Part shown: positions 1-7,860 of the stretch, piece by piece
Position numbering within the stretch: the stretch's first letter is position 1
Layout of the letters: each line of letters begins with the position of its first letter
NCBI GenBank assembly: GCA_049698775.1
Contig: JBAVYM010000058.1
Span: forward strand, 26,986 to 90,985
DNA from: REEB76 sp049698775
Lineage (GTDB): Bacteria > Pseudomonadota > Gammaproteobacteria > Natronospirales > REEB76
Direction: 5' to 3'
Length of the DNA: 64,000 bases
Notes under the pieces: generated by a model
The model's database searches: none
What the model was told of the DNA's origin: nothing
The model's input: only the letters and a program-made list of their open reading frames with translations
Translations under genes and position numbers: made by a program

Positions 1-2
1 GC

Positions 3-359
3 ACCACGGAAACGCGCTTCGCCGGCAATGATCCTGCGCAAGTCAAGCCGCTGCCGCAAGAGCAGCATTACTTGCTGGAAGTGCTGCAGCGTTATTTCCC
101 TGAAGCGCACGCCACCGTCAGCGCAAGTTTCGCGGGTGTACGGGTGCTACCGGCAGGCCCGGCCCGCGCCTTCCGGCGTTCCCGGGAAATCCTGTTTGTC
201 ACCGACCGGCGGCGGCATCCGAGAGTGCTGGGCGTGTACGGCGGCAAGCTCACATCCTATCGTGCGGATGCGCAGCAAGCGCTGCGGCATCTGTCAGATG
301 CCCTGCCGGCGCGCCGGTCCGTCGCTGACACGCGCAGGCTGCCGCTGGAACCGGCTTGA
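3..359 (+). CDS. glpD: FAD-dependent glycerol-3-phosphate dehydrogenase, C-terminal part
   Basis: Only the last 118 codons are in the window; the gene enters from the left edge in frame 3. GlpD oxidises sn-glycerol 3-phosphate to dihydroxyacetone phosphate at the inner membrane and passes electrons to quinone. The family signature GVYGGKLTSYR, close to the GGKLTTYR of known GlpD/GlpA proteins, is near the end. It is preceded by a typical TTETRFAGNDPAQVKPLPQE stretch and a helix with EVLQRYFPEA. Translation stops at TGA 357-359. The FGGY kinase starts 13 bases later on the same strand, so the two probably form one glycerol or polyol operon. Family assignment is firm; the exact substrate is inferred. 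Confidence 0.82.
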   Translation, partial: TTETRFAGNDPAQVKPLPQEQHYLLEVLQRYFPEAHATVSASFAGVRVLPAGPARAFRRSREILFVTDRRRHPRVLGVYGGKLTSYRADAQQALRHLSDALPARRSVADTRRLPLEPA

Positions 360-372
360 CGCCACTTCACGC

Positions 373-1806
373 ATGCCGCGCCCCCTCCCACTGTTCCTCG
401 CACTCGATCAGGGCGGCCATGCCAGCCGCGCGCTGGTATTTGATGCCAATGGCAAGCTCATAACCTCTGCGCAAAAGCAGGTTGCCACGCTGCATCCGGG
501 CCGCAATCGAGTGCAGCACGAACCTGCGGCGCTCCTGGCATCCATCCGCCAAGTCTGCGGAACAGTCGCGCGCACACTGGGCGTGCGCGTAGCGCACATC
601 CAGGCCGCCGGCTTGGCTACCCAGCGTTCCACGATGGTTTGCTGGGAGCGGGACACCGGCCGTGCGCTTTCGCCTGTGATTTCCTGGCAGGACCGGCGTG
701 CGGTGCGTCAAATTAACGCACTGGCGGCGCACCGATCGCTTGTGCATGACATCACCGGTCTGATGCTCTCGCCGCATTACGGCGCCAGCAAACTGGCTTG
801 GTGCCTGGAGAAATTGCCCTCTGTGCGACGTGCGCTCCGGCAAAACAAATTGGCCGCCGGACCGCTGGCCAGTTTTATCCTCGCCAATCTGCTGAATGAG
901 AAACCCCTGTTGGCGGATCCGGTGAACGCGTCGCGTACCTTGTTATGGGATTACCGTTCGCGCAACTGGTCGGAAGAATTATTGACGCTGTTCCGTATTC
1001 CCGAAAGCATCCTGCCCCATTGCGCGCCAAACAAATATCCTTTTGGTCATGTGCGGCTCGCAGGCCACGACATTCCGCTCACGGTGGTGACGGGCGACCA
1101 ACCAGCCGCTTTATTTGCCGGTGGCAACCCGGATGCTGATGCCGTTTACGTCAATCTCGGTACCGGCGCGTTCATCCAGCGCCTGCACGGCGAAACGCCA
1201 CCACAGGTGCCGGGCCTGCTCGGCAGTGTGTTATGGCAGGAACAGAACCGCGCCCTGTACGTTCTGGAGGGCACCGTCAACGGCGCCGGCAGCGCGCTCA
1301 CTTGGTTGAGCGAACGATTGAAGATGTCCGAGAAGGAAATGCTCGCGACTATACCGGCTGCATTCGGGTCTGGATTGGATGGGCCGCTGTTTCTGAATGG
1401 TGTATCGGGTCTGGGCTCGCCGTACTGGGTATCCGATTTCCGCTCGCGGTTCATTGGCCGTGGAAATGCCATGCAGAAAATGCTCGCAGTGGTGGAAAGC
1501 GTGGTGTTTTTGTTGTGCGTGAACCTGGAACGGATGCGAAGCATCGGTACCGAACCGCGTCGCATTGTGGTCAGCGGAGGCATGGCCAAATGGGATGGAT
1601 TGTGCCAAAAACTGGCTGATTTGAGCGGCTTGCCTGTGCACCGCCCGGGCATGCACGAAGCCACAGCCAGCGGTCTTGCCTGGCTACTGGGTGCGCGTCC
1701 GCTTGCGGTGATACCGGCCGGGATTTTCAAGCCACACGGGAATGTGTCATTGGAGGATCGTTACGCGCGCTGGCGCGCGGTGATGGAAACTGCCGAGTTT
1801 CGCTGA
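373..1806 (+). CDS. FGGY-family carbohydrate kinase, divergent glycerol kinase-like
   Basis: A 477-residue protein with the FGGY kinase fold. The N-terminal phosphate-binding segment LALDQGGHASRALVFD corresponds to LDQGTTSSR of GlpK. GDQPAALFAGG and NLGTGAF follow mid-protein, and VVSGGMAKWDGLCQKLADLSG is the second adenosine-binding region. The start is the ATG at 373 because similarity begins there; the open frame reaches further back but that part is the glpD coding strand. It follows glpD directly, suggesting joint action on glycerol or a related polyol. Oddity: where GlpK has NQRETT, whose Arg and Glu contact glycerol, this protein reads TQRSTM. The substrate may therefore not be glycerol, so no symbol is given. 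Confidence 0.82.
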   Translation: MPRPLPLFLALDQGGHASRALVFDANGKLITSAQKQVATLHPGRNRVQHEPAALLASIRQVCGTVARTLGVRVAHIQAAGLATQRSTMVCWERDTGRALSPVISWQDRRAVRQINALAAHRSLVHDITGLMLSPHYGASKLAWCLEKLPSVRRALRQNKLAAGPLASFILANLLNEKPLLADPVNASRTLLWDYRSRNWSEELLTLFRIPESILPHCAPNKYPFGHVRLAGHDIPLTVVTGDQPAALFAGGNPDADAVYVNLGTGAFIQRLHGETPPQVPGLLGSVLWQEQNRALYVLEGTVNGAGSALTWLSERLKMSEKEMLATIPAAFGSGLDGPLFLNGVSGLGSPYWVSDFRSRFIGRGNAMQKMLAVVESVVFLLCVNLERMRSIGTEPRRIVVSGGMAKWDGLCQKLADLSGLPVHRPGMHEATASGLAWLLGARPLAVIPAGIFKPHGNVSLEDRYARWRAVMETAEFR

Positions 1807-1808
1807 AA

Positions 1809-2339
1809 TCAGCGCCGACGCTTGCGCGCCAGCTCCCGTTTGATGGCGCGCTGCATGCGGTGCAGCAACGCCCAATCGCGTTCGTCGCGGTACGGTTTGA
1901 TATCCAGATCCACCGGCAGGCGTGCAAGGTTTTCGTCCGCGGCTTCCTTGATGTATTGCTGCATGAAGCGGTCGTATTCGCGCCACTTGATGCCATAGGC
2001 ACGTACCGCGGCTTCCTCTGTGCGCAGCGCAATCTGGTGGGCATGCTGATATTTCAGGCCTAATTGGTCAATCATGGCCTTCTCCACGCTCTCGTGCAGC
2101 ACCAGGAAGCGGTCGGTATAAATACGCTGGCGGCGCGCGATGAAATAACGCGGCAGCTCGCGATCAATGTAGATGGTCTTGCCGTCGCGACTGTAACCGG
2201 CGAGGTAGGGGATATCGTGCTCGCGGTCCAGCTCGGTGCGTTTCAGCACCGCACGCAACATCTGTTCCAGAATGAAACCCGAGACGTCGGTGTCAGGGCC
2301 ATGCAGCCGCTGGTAATGACCCGGTTTGGATTTCTTCAT
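1809..2339 (-). CDS. conserved hypothetical protein
   Basis: A 176-residue basic, soluble protein with no signal peptide or membrane segment. I do not recognise a named family. Visible features are a central LVLHESVEKAMIDQLGLKYQHAH segment, whose spaced His and Glu residues could bind metal (speculative), and a strongly basic C-terminus ending AIKRELARKRRR. The start at ATG 2339 is preceded by GGGAAG. It converges tail to tail with the FGGY kinase, with 2 bases between stops. The lipoprotein gene lies upstream on the same strand, 51 bases away. Coding is supported by the clean full-length frame and compact packing; function is unknown. Confidence 0.72.
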   Translation of the reverse strand: MKKSKPGHYQRLHGPDTDVSGFILEQMLRAVLKRTELDREHDIPYLAGYSRDGKTIYIDRELPRYFIARRQRIYTDRFLVLHESVEKAMIDQLGLKYQHAHQIALRTEEAAVRAYGIKWREYDRFMQQYIKEAADENLARLPVDLDIKPYRDERDWALLHRMQRAIKRELARKRRR

Positions 2340-2390
2340 AATGCTTCCCGTCTGCGACGGTCGGCGCGCCGGCCCGTCAACAAGCCAGCA

Positions 2391-3170
2391 TCAATTCGAT
2401 GAATTGGGTACCGCTGCCCATTGCGGCGGCAGACTGGGCGTCCAGGTATCGAAACCGCGGGAATCCCAGATGTTGCCGGCGAGACTCTGCCCTTCTGAAC
2501 TCAGCACGATGTTGTAACTGGGAATACTGTTTTCGTTGCTGGTGATTTTCAGCAGCGCGGCGGGATTGAACAGCAGTGTGTAGTCGCCCTTGTCGTTGGT
2601 TGTGACTGTGCAATCCAGATGCAGAGGTAGGTAACTGGTCTTGAAAGTCACATCCAGCATACCCTGGCTGCCGTTGATATGCAGAATCGCGCTGGTCACC
2701 ATGAAACCCGTATTCTGACCCTGGAGTTTCACATGACCCGGATAAGGAGTCAGGTTCCACGTGTCAGGGAAAGCCGGACCCACTGCTGCGTTAGGTGCCG
2801 TCGTGGCCGTCGAAGCTGGTGTCGGCAGGGTTGCCATGGTCGTGCTCAACACCTTGAAACTGCCGCCCACAGCGCCGAAATCCACATGCTGACTGCCTAT
2901 GCTGAAACTCTTGTAGGTCGGCTGATCTTTGGTTACGAAGCACACCGGCGTCCAGGCCTTGACGGAATTCAGAGTGACGATGCGCACGGCACAACTGGGG
3001 CCGTTGACGTCAATGGTAGCCGCCACGATAGGTGCTTGCGGCGAAATCGCCCCCAACTGAGCCACCAAAGTATAGGGCGTGGACGAGGACGAATAGCACC
3101 CCGTCAGCGCCAGTACGGCGCCGAGGATGCAAACAGGGGCGGTCCAACGATATAGGGCTGATTTAGTCAT
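2391..3170 (-). CDS. putative lipoprotein of unknown function
   Basis: A 259-residue protein starting at ATG 3170. The N-terminus is a basic tip (MTKSALYRW), a hydrophobic core and the lipobox LTGC with Cys25 as the probable lipidation site, followed by a Ser-rich linker (YSSSSTPYT). The rest is a secreted-type sequence rich in beta-branched residues and Thr/Ala/Pro (about residues 115-130), with four further Cys that could form disulfides. No family recognised. An earlier in-frame start at 3215 would place a Cys/His-rich stretch before the signal peptide and is unlikely. Export and lipidation are inferred from the signal; the function is not known. Confidence 0.75.
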   Translation of the reverse strand: MTKSALYRWTAPVCILGAVLALTGCYSSSSTPYTLVAQLGAISPQAPIVAATIDVNGPSCAVRIVTLNSVKAWTPVCFVTKDQPTYKSFSIGSQHVDFGAVGGSFKVLSTTMATLPTPASTATTAPNAAVGPAFPDTWNLTPYPGHVKLQGQNTGFMVTSAILHINGSQGMLDVTFKTSYLPLHLDCTVTTNDKGDYTLLFNPAALLKITSNENSIPSYNIVLSSEGQSLAGNIWDSRGFDTWTPSLPPQWAAVPNSSN

Positions 3171-3399
3171 GCAGTGACTCCACGCGTGGCAATGCTGAAA
3201 ACAAGCCCCCTGCAACGTGCTGAATCATAAACGCTCGGTCACCAAGAATCTACGCTAAGCAACAGAATGGTCAGATCAGAGGGCGACAGCCACGCGTATA
3301 CCCTTGCCAATGGTGCGTTTGGTATCCAATTGCGTGGCTTACCGCACTGCCGATTAGCAGCAAAATGATGCCGCACGTCGGCGGCTGCGGCCAGGGCGG

Positions 3400-3664
3400 C
3401 ATGCCGGCACCACGTGACTTTCCAATGGCCGGATAGTTTGGACGTAAACGTCACCAGTGCCCCGCACCGGTTGGGCGCGATGCCGCCAGTGCCCATGGGC
3501 GCTGCCCCGCCGCGGGTACGCTCTGCAAAACATGGCGCCGGCTTTTTGCAATCCCCGGCACGGTCCTCCAGACCCATGTCTGTCGAGTCCATGAGCACAC
3601 GAGTAGGCAGCGTCACGAAACCAAGATCGAGCGGCGCAAACCGGTAAGGATATGCAGAAACCAA
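3400..3664 (-). pseudogene. fadH: decayed N-terminal remnant of 2,4-dienoyl-CoA reductase
   Basis: The minus-strand reading frame starting at 3664 gives about 85 residues resembling the start of FadH (old yellow enzyme family, about 670 residues). RFAPLDLGFVTLPTRVLM matches the FadH pattern FAPLDLGFTTLKNRVLMGS, then come AERTRGG (FadH: AERARGG) and TGGIAPNR (FadH: SGGIAPD or TGGIAPN). Key positions have drifted and similarity ends near HWKV at about 3416. The rest of the frame to 3239 shows no resemblance, and no other fadH part lies nearby. This is a gene relic filling most of the 526-base gap between the lipoprotein and the dioxygenase gene. The comparison is from memory of the family, not an alignment. 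Confidence 0.62.
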
Positions 3665-3696
3665 TTAGGCAAAAGCGGTGTGCGAAATGGGTATCC

Positions 3697-4368
3697 TCAC
3701 TCGGCCCACAGCCGCAGGAGATTGGCATGCAATTTATTCGCCAGGCGTGCGGTGTCTGATTGCGGCGCGATATCCTGCACCGCACGCGCCAGTTTCATGA
3801 CGTCTGCCAGCAACTCCCGCTTGTTTTCATCACGGATGAAACTCTGGATGGTGGTCACGGCAGCGAGGCGCGTACCGCGCGTCACTGGATTGGCGCGATG
3901 CAGTTGACCGGCGGGATACACAATCGCCTGGTTCTTGTCCAGCTTAATGCTCTGGGCGCCGTCCACGGATTCAACCACCAGTTCGCCGCCATCGTATTCA
4001 TCCAGTCCGCTTAGAAACAGGGTCATGGACAAATCCGTGCGTATCTTGTTGCCCACACTGCCGACCAGGGAAAAGTCCACATGCTCCTGATAGTACATAC
4101 CCACATCATAACGGTTGAACATCGGCGGCATGACGTGCTTGGGCATCGCAAGGAACTGGAATATCTGATGCCGCGCCAGGGCCGCGAGCACGGTGTTCTG
4201 GAGCCCGGCAAGTGCGGCATCCTGCTCGGCTATCTGCAAATTATGCTTGCGGCTGCGGGAACCCTCGCCAGCGGTGGTGGCACCGGGAACATAGTTTGCT
4301 TTCTCCACCTGCTGCCGGACAGCCTGCAATTCTGCGGAATCGAGCACGTTTTCGAGAGCAATGAGCAT
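3697..4368 (-). CDS. piuC: Fe(II)/2-oxoglutarate dioxygenase, PiuC/YbiX (PKHD-type hydroxylase) family
   Basis: A 223-residue protein matching the YbiX/PiuC family over its full usual length (about 225). The iron site is visible: HVDFS in QEHVDFSLVG supplies His and Asp, and QLHRANPVTRG supplies the distal His and the Arg that binds 2-oxoglutarate. Also typical are MFNRYDVGMYYQEHVD, RTDLSMTLFLSGLDEYDGG and the C-terminal helix ANKLHANLLRLWAE. PiuC proteins are often linked to siderophore uptake, but no TonB receptor is adjacent here. The start at ATG 4368 has only a weak ribosome site (GGGCC). The AlkA-like gene is upstream on the same strand, 79 bases away. The precise substrate is unknown for the family. 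Confidence 0.9.
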   Translation of the reverse strand: MLIALENVLDSAELQAVRQQVEKANYVPGATTAGEGSRSRKHNLQIAEQDAALAGLQNTVLAALARHQIFQFLAMPKHVMPPMFNRYDVGMYYQEHVDFSLVGSVGNKIRTDLSMTLFLSGLDEYDGGELVVESVDGAQSIKLDKNQAIVYPAGQLHRANPVTRGTRLAAVTTIQSFIRDENKRELLADVMKLARAVQDIAPQSDTARLANKLHANLLRLWAE

Positions 4369-4447
4369 GTACAGTGGCCCTGGGTGACCGGGATCGCCGG
4401 GCTATTCTCCGGTCATGCAGAACGAAGCGCAAGCAGCGGTGTTGTCG

Positions 4448-5080
4448 TCATGGTGTTTCAATATCCAGCGCGCGCCACAGATACCAACTGGCCACGGAGC
4501 GATGCGGTGTCCACACACGGCCGGCGCGTTGCAGGGTGACCGCCGCGGGCAGACGTTTCATGCCATAGACAAGCTGAAATCCCTTGCGTATGCCCAGATC
4601 GCCCAGCGGCAACACGTCGGGCCGGCCCAGGGTGAAGATCAGCAGCATCTCGGCAGTCCAATGGCCTACGCCGCGCACTGTCGTGAGCCGTTCGATGATT
4701 GCGTCATCCGAAAGCGCCTCGAGTACCGCGAAATCCGGCACCGTACCGTCCAGGGTCTTCGCCGCGAGATCGCGCATCGCCAGCAGTTTGTTGCGCGACA
4801 AGCCGGCACTCTGCAGGTCGCTTGCCGGCGTGGCCAGCAAACCTCGCGGTGTCAGTCCCCGGGGGAACAGGCCCAGCAAACGGCCATGGATGGTGGCGGC
4901 GGCCTTGCTCGACAGTTGCTGGTAGGTGATGGCACGTAGCAGCGCTTCGAATGGGCTATTGGCCGGACGCGCCACCAGACGCAGCGGTCCCACGCGGGAA
5001 ATGAGTTCCGCCAGGCGCGCATCCACGCGCTTCAGATGACGCAAAGCCCGGCGCGCCTCAAGCGCCGGCGGCATATCCAT
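4448..5080 (-). CDS. alkA: DNA-3-methyladenine glycosylase II (HhH-GPD family)
   Basis: A protein of about 210 residues with the HhH-GPD base-excision fold: a helix with FEALLRAITYQQLSSKAA, the hairpin LTTVRGVGHWTAEMLLIF, then LPLGDLGIRKG, whose Asp is the expected catalytic residue. It should remove alkylated purines from DNA. It is shorter than E. coli AlkA (282) and lacks the N-terminal TATA-like domain, like the short AlkA/MAG-type enzymes common in many bacteria. GTG 5083 and ATG 5080 are both possible starts; ATG is chosen, behind GGGCGAG. The symbol is by family, not by proof of orthology. Confidence 0.87.
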   Translation of the reverse strand: MDMPPALEARRALRHLKRVDARLAELISRVGPLRLVARPANSPFEALLRAITYQQLSSKAAATIHGRLLGLFPRGLTPRGLLATPASDLQSAGLSRNKLLAMRDLAAKTLDGTVPDFAVLEALSDDAIIERLTTVRGVGHWTAEMLLIFTLGRPDVLPLGDLGIRKGFQLVYGMKRLPAAVTLQRAGRVWTPHRSVASWYLWRALDIETP

Positions 5081-5151
5081 CACTCGCCCAAACGGCCCGG
5101 CATGTGCTGGTTTCCGCGGGTACTTGATAAACGACTGTCATCGGCAGCACT

Positions 5152-5310
5152 CTAGCAGGTTGTTGAAAAACGCCATCCATGGCCTTTTTCAACTCGAAAA
5201 CCGAAAATGCGATTTCCGGTTTTCTCCATTTTCCAACCACTTGGCGTGATTGGAAAATGGCGGCACGTCCGTGTACCGCGCCAGCAGGCTGTTTTTCAAC
5301 AGCCTGCTAG
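5152..5310. repeat. 159-bp MITE-like element with 20-bp terminal inverted repeats
   Basis: The left end (5152-5171) reads CTAGCAGGTTGTTGAAAAAC. The reverse complement of the right end (5310-5291) reads CTAGCAGGCTGTTGAAAAAC, one mismatch in 20. Inside are further perfect hairpin arms CCATTTTCCAA (5226-5236) and TTGGAAAATGG (5250-5260), a GAAAACCG/CGGTTTTC pair near 5195-5225, and a self-complementary right tip. It has no coding capacity. It fills the gap between the divergent alkA-like and BON genes, so it may carry or insulate their promoters. TGTTGAAAAA-type tips occur on some insertion sequences, but I cannot tie it to a named family. Confidence 0.6.
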
Positions 5311-5345
5311 TGGGAAATCGCCATTTGAATCAGCGAGACACCATC

Positions 5346-6044
5346 ATGCAAGCGCAGAAAGACCTTATCACGACCGTGCTGGCGGCATTCGAGAAAGATG
5401 GTGATATCAATCTGCATGAATACCCCATCCATGTCTCATTCAACACCACTCTGCGGCTGGAAGGCCAAGTTGCGAATATCATCGCCAAACGCAAGGCTCG
5501 ACGCATCGCCCTGCACCTCTCGGGCCTGCCCACGATCGAGGACCATCTGCGCTTGCGCCCCGGTGAACACCGCACCGGCAAGGCGCTTCAGGATGCCATG
5601 GTTGAGGCGCTGGCGCTGGAACCCGCCTTCCGCGATATCCGGGTTTATGCCGCCCAATCGGCCGCCGTTTCTTCCGGTCAATGGATCGGCGCTACTGCCG
5701 ACGGCTGCGTGGCGCGCCTGGATGGACAGGTGGGCAGTCTTTCCCACCGGCGTCTCGCCGAAGTCATCGCCTGGTGGGTACCCGGCAGTTGCGATGTGCA
5801 TAACCATTTGCGCGTCCAGCCCGCGGAGCAGGACAACGACGATGAGATCACGGATGCGGTTCGCCTGGTGCTGGAGAAGGATCCGCTGCTGCATGCCGAG
5901 AATATCACCGCCGCCACGTCGGCGCGCACGGTCACGCTGAACGGTTATGTGCACGGTCCGGAACAGCGCCGCATGGCGGTTTATGATTGCTGGTATGTGC
6001 CGGGAGTACATGATGTGCACGATCGCTTGCGCTTGCTCCAATAA
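5346..6044 (+). CDS. protein with three BON-like domains
   Basis: A 232-residue protein from ATG 5346. It shows repeated BON-type units (about residues 1-70, 75-150 and 160-232). Each has an ITTVLAAF- or ITDAVRLVLE-type helix, a strand pair and an ending such as PGSCDVHNHLRV or PGVHDVHDRLRL, the classic BON tail. BON domains bind membranes or polymers and usually occur in periplasmic proteins such as OsmY. Here I see no signal peptide, so it may be cytoplasmic. It starts 35 bases past the MITE-like element and is followed 57 bases later by the diguanylate cyclase. The role is unknown; domain calls are from sequence pattern only. Confidence 0.8.
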   Translation: MQAQKDLITTVLAAFEKDGDINLHEYPIHVSFNTTLRLEGQVANIIAKRKARRIALHLSGLPTIEDHLRLRPGEHRTGKALQDAMVEALALEPAFRDIRVYAAQSAAVSSGQWIGATADGCVARLDGQVGSLSHRRLAEVIAWWVPGSCDVHNHLRVQPAEQDNDDEITDAVRLVLEKDPLLHAENITAATSARTVTLNGYVHGPEQRRMAVYDCWYVPGVHDVHDRLRLLQ

Positions 6045-6101
6045 CGCCGGTTGATCCATGATTTATTCAAGCTGGACCCGTAACTTCTTTCTGCTTGCCC
6101 A

Positions 6102-7322
6102 ATGAAAGTCGTCGTCGGCGTTCTTTACACCCTGCTGCCGGAAATCATTTTGCTCGTCATTGCCGGGTTGCTGGCGCACTATGCGGCGTATTTCCCGAGC
6201 GCCGGGATTCTGGCTACGGAATTGGTAGCGCTGTTCATCATCCTGGCAGCGCTTATTTTAAGCATGCAGTTCAACCGCCGGCGCATGTTTTTTGCGCTGC
6301 TGACCCTGCTCATCGCGTATGGCGCTCTGCTGACATTGGCCAGCGAACACGACGATTTAAGCCGCCAAATACTGGCCGGCAGTCTGTGCCTGTTCCTGCC
6401 CCTCAACTTGATCTGGATGCACGCGCTGGCAGAACGTGGGATATTCAGCCGCTACGGAGCCTGGCCGTTTGGCCTGCTGCTGGTGGAGATCCTGTTTGTG
6501 GTGGTGCTCATGGCTGCCCGGGCGCAAGGCGTGGCCAATGCCCTGTTTGCGGAATTCTTCAGGTGGCCGGCGCTTGCGGCCACCGCCATCAGCCAGCCGG
6601 GCTTGTTGCTGCTGGCTATTGGTTTGTTGTGGCTCAATGATCGCCTGATACGGCGGCACAATGCCGAATTGGCGGCATTTTTTTTCGCGCTGATAGCGGC
6701 AGCCGTGATGCTGCATGCATCGCAGCCGGCCACGGCCGCGGTGTTTGCCGCGGCGGCGGGCATGGCATTCGGCATAGCGGTTACCGTGGAATCCTGGAGC
6801 ATGGCGTATCTCGACGAACTCACCGGTTTGCCGGGCCGGCGTGCTCTGGAACAGCAGATGCGCCAGCTTGGCAACCGCTATGTGGTCGCCATGCTGGACG
6901 TGGACCACTTCAAACGTTTCAATGATACCTATGGCCATGACTTGGGGGATCAGGTGCTGCGGCTGGTGGCATCGCGCTTGCAGAAATGCGGCGGAGGCGG
7001 CAAGGCATTTCGCTACGGAGGCGAGGAGTTCAGTGTCTTGTACCCAGGCAAGAACCTGAATGAGGTGGCTACGGCCCTCGAGGCCTTGCGTACCGAAATC
7101 GAAACCTCCGGATTCAACCCGCGTCGCGGCGAACGCCGCAGCGGCGTTGAAACCACCGATGAACAAGATAACGAAAACCCCTTGCGGGTCACCGTAAGTA
7201 TCGGTGCGGCCGAAAGCAATAACACCCGGAAAGACCCCTGGAGCGTGCTCAAAACCGCCGATCAGGCTCTGTATGACGCGAAACGTACGGGCCGAAACCG
7301 GGTCTGCCTGGACGGGGTTTGA
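6102..7322 (+). CDS. membrane-bound diguanylate cyclase (GGDEF domain)
   Basis: A 406-residue protein. About six hydrophobic helices occupy residues 1-230, followed by a GGDEF domain that opens with DELTGLPGRRAL (about 237) and contains FRYGGEEFSVLYPG, with the active-site GGEEF at 306-310. It should make cyclic di-GMP from two GTP at the inner membrane, controlled by an unknown cue sensed by the membrane part. The usual allosteric RxxD inhibitory site five residues before GGEEF is absent (the sequence there is Gly-rich, KCGGGGKAF), so product inhibition through that site is not expected. An unusual Arg/Glu-rich insert lies near residues 333-350. DUF3301 follows directly. Confidence 0.92.
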   Translation: MKVVVGVLYTLLPEIILLVIAGLLAHYAAYFPSAGILATELVALFIILAALILSMQFNRRRMFFALLTLLIAYGALLTLASEHDDLSRQILAGSLCLFLPLNLIWMHALAERGIFSRYGAWPFGLLLVEILFVVVLMAARAQGVANALFAEFFRWPALAATAISQPGLLLLAIGLLWLNDRLIRRHNAELAAFFFALIAAAVMLHASQPATAAVFAAAAGMAFGIAVTVESWSMAYLDELTGLPGRRALEQQMRQLGNRYVVAMLDVDHFKRFNDTYGHDLGDQVLRLVASRLQKCGGGGKAFRYGGEEFSVLYPGKNLNEVATALEALRTEIETSGFNPRRGERRSGVETTDEQDNENPLRVTVSIGAAESNNTRKDPWSVLKTADQALYDAKRTGRNRVCLDGV

Positions 7323-7327
7323 CCCGC

Positions 7328-7747
7328 GTGTACCTGGACATCAGCAGTCTGCTCGGCATCCTCGCGCTCATTTTCATCGCTGCTGGCATCTGGTTTTGGA
7401 ACGACAGCTTGCAGGCACGGGAACGTATGACCGCCACTTGCGCGCGCATCTGTGGCGACATGCACCTGCAATTCCTAGACGAAACCGTGGCGCTCACCCG
7501 CCTGCGGCCCACCCGCACCGCCGGCGGTTGGCTGGCTTGGCGACGGCAGTATGTATTCGAATTCAGCGAATCCGGCTCCGACCGCTGGAAGGGTCGCGCC
7601 CTGCTCATCGGCCAGCGTGTGGAATCCGTGCAACTGGACAATCCTCAGGGGGTCACCATCCTGAGCGGCGCAATGGCTGCTTCTGCAGACATCATTCCCT
7701 GGGACCAACCCCGCCCCGACGAGAAAGACAGCCATCACTTGAATTGA
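7328..7747 (+). CDS. DUF3301 family protein
   Basis: A small protein of about 139 residues with one N-terminal membrane helix (ISSLLGILALIFIAAGIWF), then the DUF3301 pattern: RARERMTATC-type helix, LQFLDETVALTRLRP, an Arg/Tyr strand (WRRQYVFEFSESG) and GRALLIGQRVESVQLD. The family is found mainly in gammaproteobacteria and has no known function. GTG 7328 is chosen as the start because ACGGGG lies 10 bases upstream; TTG 7319, overlapping the cyclase stop, is an alternative. It is almost certainly cotranscribed with the diguanylate cyclase. Confidence 0.76.
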   Translation: MYLDISSLLGILALIFIAAGIWFWNDSLQARERMTATCARICGDMHLQFLDETVALTRLRPTRTAGGWLAWRRQYVFEFSESGSDRWKGRALLIGQRVESVQLDNPQGVTILSGAMAASADIIPWDQPRPDEKDSHHLN

Positions 7748-7860
7748 GGCCCACCCGGAAGAGATCAGCCGGTTGTTACGGCAGGCCGGGTCGTCTAATA
7801 TCCAGCGTCCTTCATACCGCAACTATCAGATATCGCTTCACAACCAGCGGAGTTACCAAC

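Noticed and set aside
28..372. A possible 115-residue N-terminal extension of the FGGY kinase
   Set aside because: This stretch is the glpD coding strand in another frame; the kinase family match starts at ATG 373.
3414..3647. A 77-codon plus-strand frame in the 3171-3696 gap
   Set aside because: It is antisense to the fadH remnant, which explains the sequence better.
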